From Costus lasius (taxonomy: Eukaryota > Streptophyta > Magnoliopsida > Zingiberales > Costaceae): a stretch of DNA of 64,000 nucleotides. Location of the stretch: assembly GCA_027563935.2 (NCBI GenBank), contig CM050450.1, positions 8,353,957-8,417,956 of the forward strand, read 5' to 3'. How positions within the stretch are numbered: position 1 is the first letter of the stretch; each line of letters begins with the position of its first letter. Made by a program: the position numbers and the translations under genes. The notes under the pieces were generated by a model. The model made no database searches, had not been told where the DNA came from, and saw only the letters and a program-made list of their open reading frames with translations. Shown piece by piece: positions 59,936 to 64,000 of the stretch.

Positions 59936-60252
59936 GATACGTGCTCCGAATATGGGGGTAAAAGAAATACGGCGGGAGCACCGTTTTTGGGCGGGAATTG
60001 GGAGAAGCACGTGACGTGACGACTCCGAAGATAAATGGTTCGATTCCGCCAGCGTCCCTTCTTTTTTTTACTTTTATGCCTGTGCGCAAGTGCTGGGCAC
60101 GTGCGATGGTATGGGCAGGTGGGCCGGCCCCATGTCATACAAAGATTTCCACGGTCACGTCAGGACAGCTGACGCAGCCCAAAAGCATCATTTATGGCTC
60201 ACAATATTTAGTTCCATTCGCTAAAAGAAAAACATATAAATATAAATTATCT

Positions 60253-60330
60253 AGGGTCCATTAGTCTAATTGGTAAAAAATTTTATTATTAATAATAAAA
60301 TCTTAAAATCAAATTCTGCCACGTAAGACT
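60253..60330 (+). repeat. Possible tRNA-derived SINE head
   Basis: TAGTCTAATTGG at about 60262-60273 fits the RNA polymerase III A-box consensus. A weak B-box-like AAATCAAATTCT follows at about 60307-60318. It is not a tRNA gene, because the cloverleaf cannot be drawn. Confidence 0.3.
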
Positions 60331-60339
60331 CGATGAGGC

Positions 60340-61700
60340 CTTAGGCCCTTAGTGTCAGGCCTGATTTGGGCCGATTCAGCCCAAAGCCCACCAGACAAAG
60401 AGATGGCTCAAGGCCACTTGTGAAGATCAAATTGGGACCCGATTTCAGTGGTCAATAGGCGACGTTGACCCCAAAAAATCGGAAGGCGGCTGCAATAGCT
60501 CGTCTTCATGAGCTACGTGCGAACGTGCGCGAAAGAAGAGAGGCAGAGCGGGTCTTCGGCGGGCTTCTCGGAGGACGACGAAGCTGGCGGCTGCAGCGAC
60601 GGACGCGGACAACGCGCGAGCGTCGGCTGCAAACAGCATTGGACGCACGCAGTAGACTCGGGCAACAGAAGAGGCGGACGCGGCTTCGCGGCGTCCTCTC
60701 CACCAGGTTTGGCGGACGCGGCATGGCAGCTGCTCGATAAAAGGGGCAGACGAGGCAGCGATCAAGGGTGCACGGGGAGCGACACCACAACGGAGAAGAG
60801 GAGCGGGCGAGAGCATCCACAGGGCGACGAGAGCGTCGTCCTTTCCAGGGGCAGAGGCCTTGATGCCGCTAGAGGGCGAAGTCCCAGCGAGTGCGCCGAC
60901 AAGAGAGAGAGAGCGAGCGATGAGCAAATGTAACCGGCGATGACCGGCGAGGGAGGGGAAGAGGGCGACGATGGAGGTCAATGGCGAAGGCTTGTAATCG
61001 TTCAGAGGAATAAAGCAAGCTCTTTGATTTAATCCCAGTTTTCCTCCCCTGTTCGGATCCGGCGATGTGTTCACAGCGTTCCAGCTGATGATGGTGGTCG
61101 TCGGGCGGCGATCGAAAGGGAAGGGAAGGACGAGCCTTTCCCTATCATCTCTTCCTCCTCCGGCAAAGACGCTAAACACAGGTGGCGCTCAGGCGTGGAA
61201 AACAGCGACGCGAGGCTTCGTTCGCATGAAGCTGGAGACGAAGATCGAACGCAAGGGCGTTCGATTCGAGGCAGTCGCTCGATTTTGACCAGGTCAAAAT
61301 CAGAGTGGTGATTTGATTTTGCGAAATCGGGATTCGATTTTGGCTAACGCAGAGGCGACGTCAGTAGTCGAAATCGGTTTCGCGCAGCAGAATTCGAACG
61401 GTGATGTAGGGCTGACGTCATCAAGGCGTAAATCAATTCGGTGGTCAAAATTGGAAGTTGACCAGAGAGGTATTTCTCGATTTTAGGGTTCCCAATTGGA
61501 TTTTCCTAAATTAGGGTTAGAGTTTCTGAGCAACCTTGTAATTTGGGGATTGAAATCAATTGGGGAGATTATGGTTTCTAATTTGGGGTGTGATTTTGCC
61601 CGGAAACCCTAAAGAGTGCACGCCCTGGTGTTCCGCCGGACGATCCTAAGACAACGGTTAAGTACCAATTTAGGACTAATCCGACCGGGACGTGACACTT
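60340..61700. other. GC-rich region, unassigned, possibly transposon-derived
   Basis: Long but unrecognised frames on both strands (minus 60445-61179, 244 codons), with a low-complexity Arg/Ala composition typical of chance frames in GC-rich DNA. The right side ends with AGGACTAATCCGACCGGGACGTGACAC-style sequence (about 61671-61700), reminiscent of LTR-edge sequences in plant Gypsy elements. No domain was identified. Confidence 0.35.
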
Positions 61701-61709
61701 ATGGGAGTG

Positions 61710-63200
61710 CGGGTATATATATATTAATATTTTAAAATAATTAGAATATATATTAATATATATATTTAACTAATATTTTAGTTAAAATATAAATTAATAT
61801 TTTACAATTACGTTGGGATGTAAAAATTTATAGTTATAATTTTTATATATTTAACTTATGAGTATTTAAGATAATTTATCATTTTAATGTATATATATAT
61901 TAATATTTAATAATGTTATATTTTATTTAACAAATGATTTTAAATATTATACTCATTTTTATATAATAATATTTATACCCGCTTTTCCTACAGCAATTTA
62001 TAGTATTTTTAAAGCAACAATACTACTTTTCTCTTATTCCACAATAATTTTTAACTTACAATAACAACACTTGCACTACACTCCCAAACAGGCCAGGTGA
62101 TTAGGGCTTGAACCTTGATTTAAATGGTCTAATTTTGGATTTATTACAATGGATAGAGAAGATTCATTATGTTCAATTATAATATATCTCAAAATTTTAT
62201 TATATTAATTAAATTTAGGAAAAATTAGTATTTTAAAAAATTAAATAATTAATAGTGCCAACGTATTTGATTATGTTATTTTAGTTAATGTAGATCAAGA
62301 AATTCATAAGGAAAAAAATCAATAATAATTAATTCTCATATAAATATTAATGTATACTAGAAAAATATTAAAGAAAAAGCTCATGTTTAAACTTCCAAAT
62401 TGATTATATAGCACGTGACTATATCATCACATTTTCTTAATTTACAAATACGAATTGCTTTCATTTTTTTTGTTAATAGTATGATTAATAGGTAATTCAT
62501 TAAATTATTTTATGTCAATCCATGATGGACAAATAATAACAATAATAATAATGCTTATAAAAAAGGGAATTTAAATATAAAATATTATGCTAAATAATCA
62601 CATGAATTAATTTACATGACATTATATTAACTAAGATAAAAGAATCATTTCACATATTCTAGAATATGTGAGGTATATTTAATAAATTCTTTATGTTCAA
62701 CTAACTAGAAATGGAAATTTTCGTCGCTTTCTTCGATTATTGATTATTACTATTTAAAGAGTAAAGAGCTAAATTTCCTGTAATTTTCCTGATGTTTCCA
62801 ATATTCCAAATCAGGATAATTGCTTTCCCCGCGCCATCTTTTTCTTTCCCATCCGTGCTCACGAGCCTTATAATTAAACCTCAGAGTCCTAAAGCCAGCC
62901 TAAAGCGGGTCCAAATTCGAACTCAATACACATCTATAATTGAGGAGCGGTGGCTCCCACGTCCGTATCATTAGCCCGTTTTAATTGTGCCAAACCGATC
63001 CAATTCGAGCCATGGCCCCGATCCGCGCAGCGTCGTGCGTGCACAACTGCACATCAAGAACCGCGTCCACACCTGACATGATCGGACGGTTAGAAATTAT
63101 AGTGGACTCTTGATGCGAGCACCTCAAGATTCGTGCCGCCCTTCACGGACAGTGGGCTACGCCTCCGCGGATGCGGCGGTAACGCATTTCTACTGGAATC
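61710..63200. other. AT-rich upstream region of the ERF gene
   Basis: Extremely AT-rich with (TA)-type runs to about 62100. An ATTCTAGAATAT palindrome lies at about 62657-62668. No coding frame is supported. Confidence 0.5.
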
Positions 63201-63305
63201 GTTGACTGTGGGAGTTTTGAGATTAGAATGTCTCTGCAGGGGCAGTGTGGGTATGATGGAAAGCAAAATGGAAGAGAGATAAGGACGGGGTGGTTCGATA
63301 TCCTT

Positions 63306-63311
63306 TATAAA
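63306..63311 (+). promoter_or_regulatory. TATA box of the ERF gene
   Basis: TATAAA in the context CCTTTATAAATGCCC, about 320 bp before the ERF start codon, followed by a CT-rich leader. The spacing is normal for a plant gene. Confidence 0.65.
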
Positions 63312-63586
63312 TGCCCTTCTGCTCCGCCTTCTTCCCTCGCTTTATTTTATTTTTTACCTTTATTTTTTAGCCGTCGAATTTTCTTCTCTCGCAGACTCGC
63401 ACCTTATCTTATCTCCGCTATAAACCTCACCTAAAACCCTCTTTCGATCTTTCATCTCCTTTTTGGGGCTAATTTTTTCGTCTGAGATGTGAGATTGAGA
63501 CGAAGTCGCTTCGAATTCCATAAATCGAAGCACGAATCTACCTGATTTTGAGGAAAGAAGTGATTGCCTCTGCTTTCAAGTGGTTG

Positions 63587-63637
63587 ATGAAACCACGGAC
63601 CGTCTCTGGCGCCCAGATCCGTCGCTCCGAGCGATGA
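63587..63637 (+). CDS. Upstream ORF overlapping the ERF start codon
   Basis: ATG at 63587 opens a 16-codon frame (MKPRTVSGAQIRRSER) whose TGA at 63635-63637 overlaps the ERF ATG in an ATGA arrangement. Such an overlap can allow re-initiation or limit translation of the main frame. Whether it is translated is not known. Confidence 0.5.
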   Translation: MKPRTVSGAQIRRSER

Positions 63638-64000
63638 ATCCGACGGTGGCCGCTCGCCGGAGTCCTACCCTAGCCGCCTCCGACGCCCCGATCAAGTTCT
63701 CCGAGCACGTCACTGCCACCAGGAAGACGGTTCTGACAACGGCGGGAGGCCGGCGGAAAAGGCTCGTCCGCATCCACTCCACCGACGCAGACGCCACTGA
63801 CTCATCCTCCAGCGACAGCGAGGAGGGCACCACGACGGATCGTCGCAGAGTCAAGAGGCACGTGCTGGAGATCGCGATCGAGACTGCCGCCCCTCGCCGC
63901 GCGACGCCGAAGCGGCCGGCCGCAGCGGCGGCCGACCATCCCTGCCCGGAGCGGTTCCGCGGCGTCCGCCGGCGGCCATGGGGCCGGTGGGCGGCGGAGA
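63634..64000 (+). CDS. AP2/ERF transcription factor, group VI (cytokinin response factor type), 5' part
   Basis: DNA-binding activator of the ERF subfamily; the CRF clade acts in cytokinin and stress responses. The visible 122 codons start MNPTVAARRSPTL. They contain the CRF-type N-terminal domain (IKFSEHVTATRKTV, then RKRLVRIHSTDADATDSSSS and EEGTTTDRRRVKRHVLEI). At about 109-122 the AP2 domain begins with RFRGVRRRPWGRWAAE, including the residues that contact the GCC box. The window ends inside the AP2 domain, so the C-terminus is not seen. The next upstream ATG is out of frame. The coding region is strongly GC-rich. Confidence 0.93.
   Translation, partial: MNPTVAARRSPTLAASDAPIKFSEHVTATRKTVLTTAGGRRKRLVRIHSTDADATDSSSSDSEEGTTTDRRRVKRHVLEIAIETAAPRRATPKRPAAAAADHPCPERFRGVRRRPWGRWAAE

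Noticed and set aside
60445..61179. Minus-strand frame of 244 codons
   Set aside because: Low-complexity Arg/Ala/Ser composition in GC-rich DNA, no domain, overlapping frames on the other strand; likely chance.

Overview
This is a plant nuclear genomic window: spliced genes with GT-AG introns, several DNA-transposon relics, degenerate LINE pieces and long AT-rich intergenic DNA. Gene base composition is bimodal. The MATE, EPFL and ERF genes are very GC-rich, while the S6 kinase, thioredoxin and nucleotidyltransferase genes are AT-rich. That pattern is typical of monocots. The large transposon-filled introns would fit a palm-like monocot, but that is an inference and no species can be named from the sequence alone. 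No bacterial operon, CRISPR array or phage is present.

Layout, left to right. 1-1435: part of a hAT-type element, cut by the window edge. 1835-2520: a small DNA transposon with an 8-bp target duplication. 3921-4418 (-): a DUF688-like protein. 5566-6142 (-): an EPFL-type secreted peptide of the stomatal/patterning family. 10185-19185 (-): a nine-exon gene for a nucleotidyltransferase with a PAP/OAS1-type substrate-binding domain; its intron 7 is an array of roughly 184-bp copies of its own exon end. 20060-20800: a MITE and a GC-rich block with no assigned gene. 22480-27040: a LINE remnant and a Tourist-like MITE. 27902-30374 (+): a two-exon MATE/DETOXIFICATION transporter. 30934-32813 (-): an EDR4-like zinc-ribbon protein. 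This gene is head to head with 36061-39580 (+), a plant p70 S6 kinase (AGC kinase, TOR target); between them lies a shared upstream region rich in ACGT-core motifs.

41612-51685 (-): an h9-type thioredoxin with a lipid-anchor N-terminus. Its third intron is about 7.25 kb, and a leader intron of about 6.5 kb probably reaches 58280. These introns hold most of the transposon debris in the right half: LTR-like repeats, a hAT BED-finger piece, a LINE with reverse-transcriptase remnants, and nested PIF/Harbinger-like MITEs. 59581-59935 is a MITE related to the one near 20.1 kb. 63634-64000 (+) is the start of an ERF group VI (cytokinin response factor type) gene cut by the window end, with a small upstream ORF that overlaps its start codon.

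The genes are ordinary single-copy-looking plant genes with no evident joint pathway. The exon structures given here were built by joining conserved protein blocks across consensus splice sites with matching phases, and were not confirmed by transcripts. I did not find a convincing undescribed multi-gene system. The most unusual structures are the exon-derived tandem array in the nucleotidyltransferase gene, the nested MITEs, the two-site MITE family, and the overlapping upstream ORF in the ERF gene.
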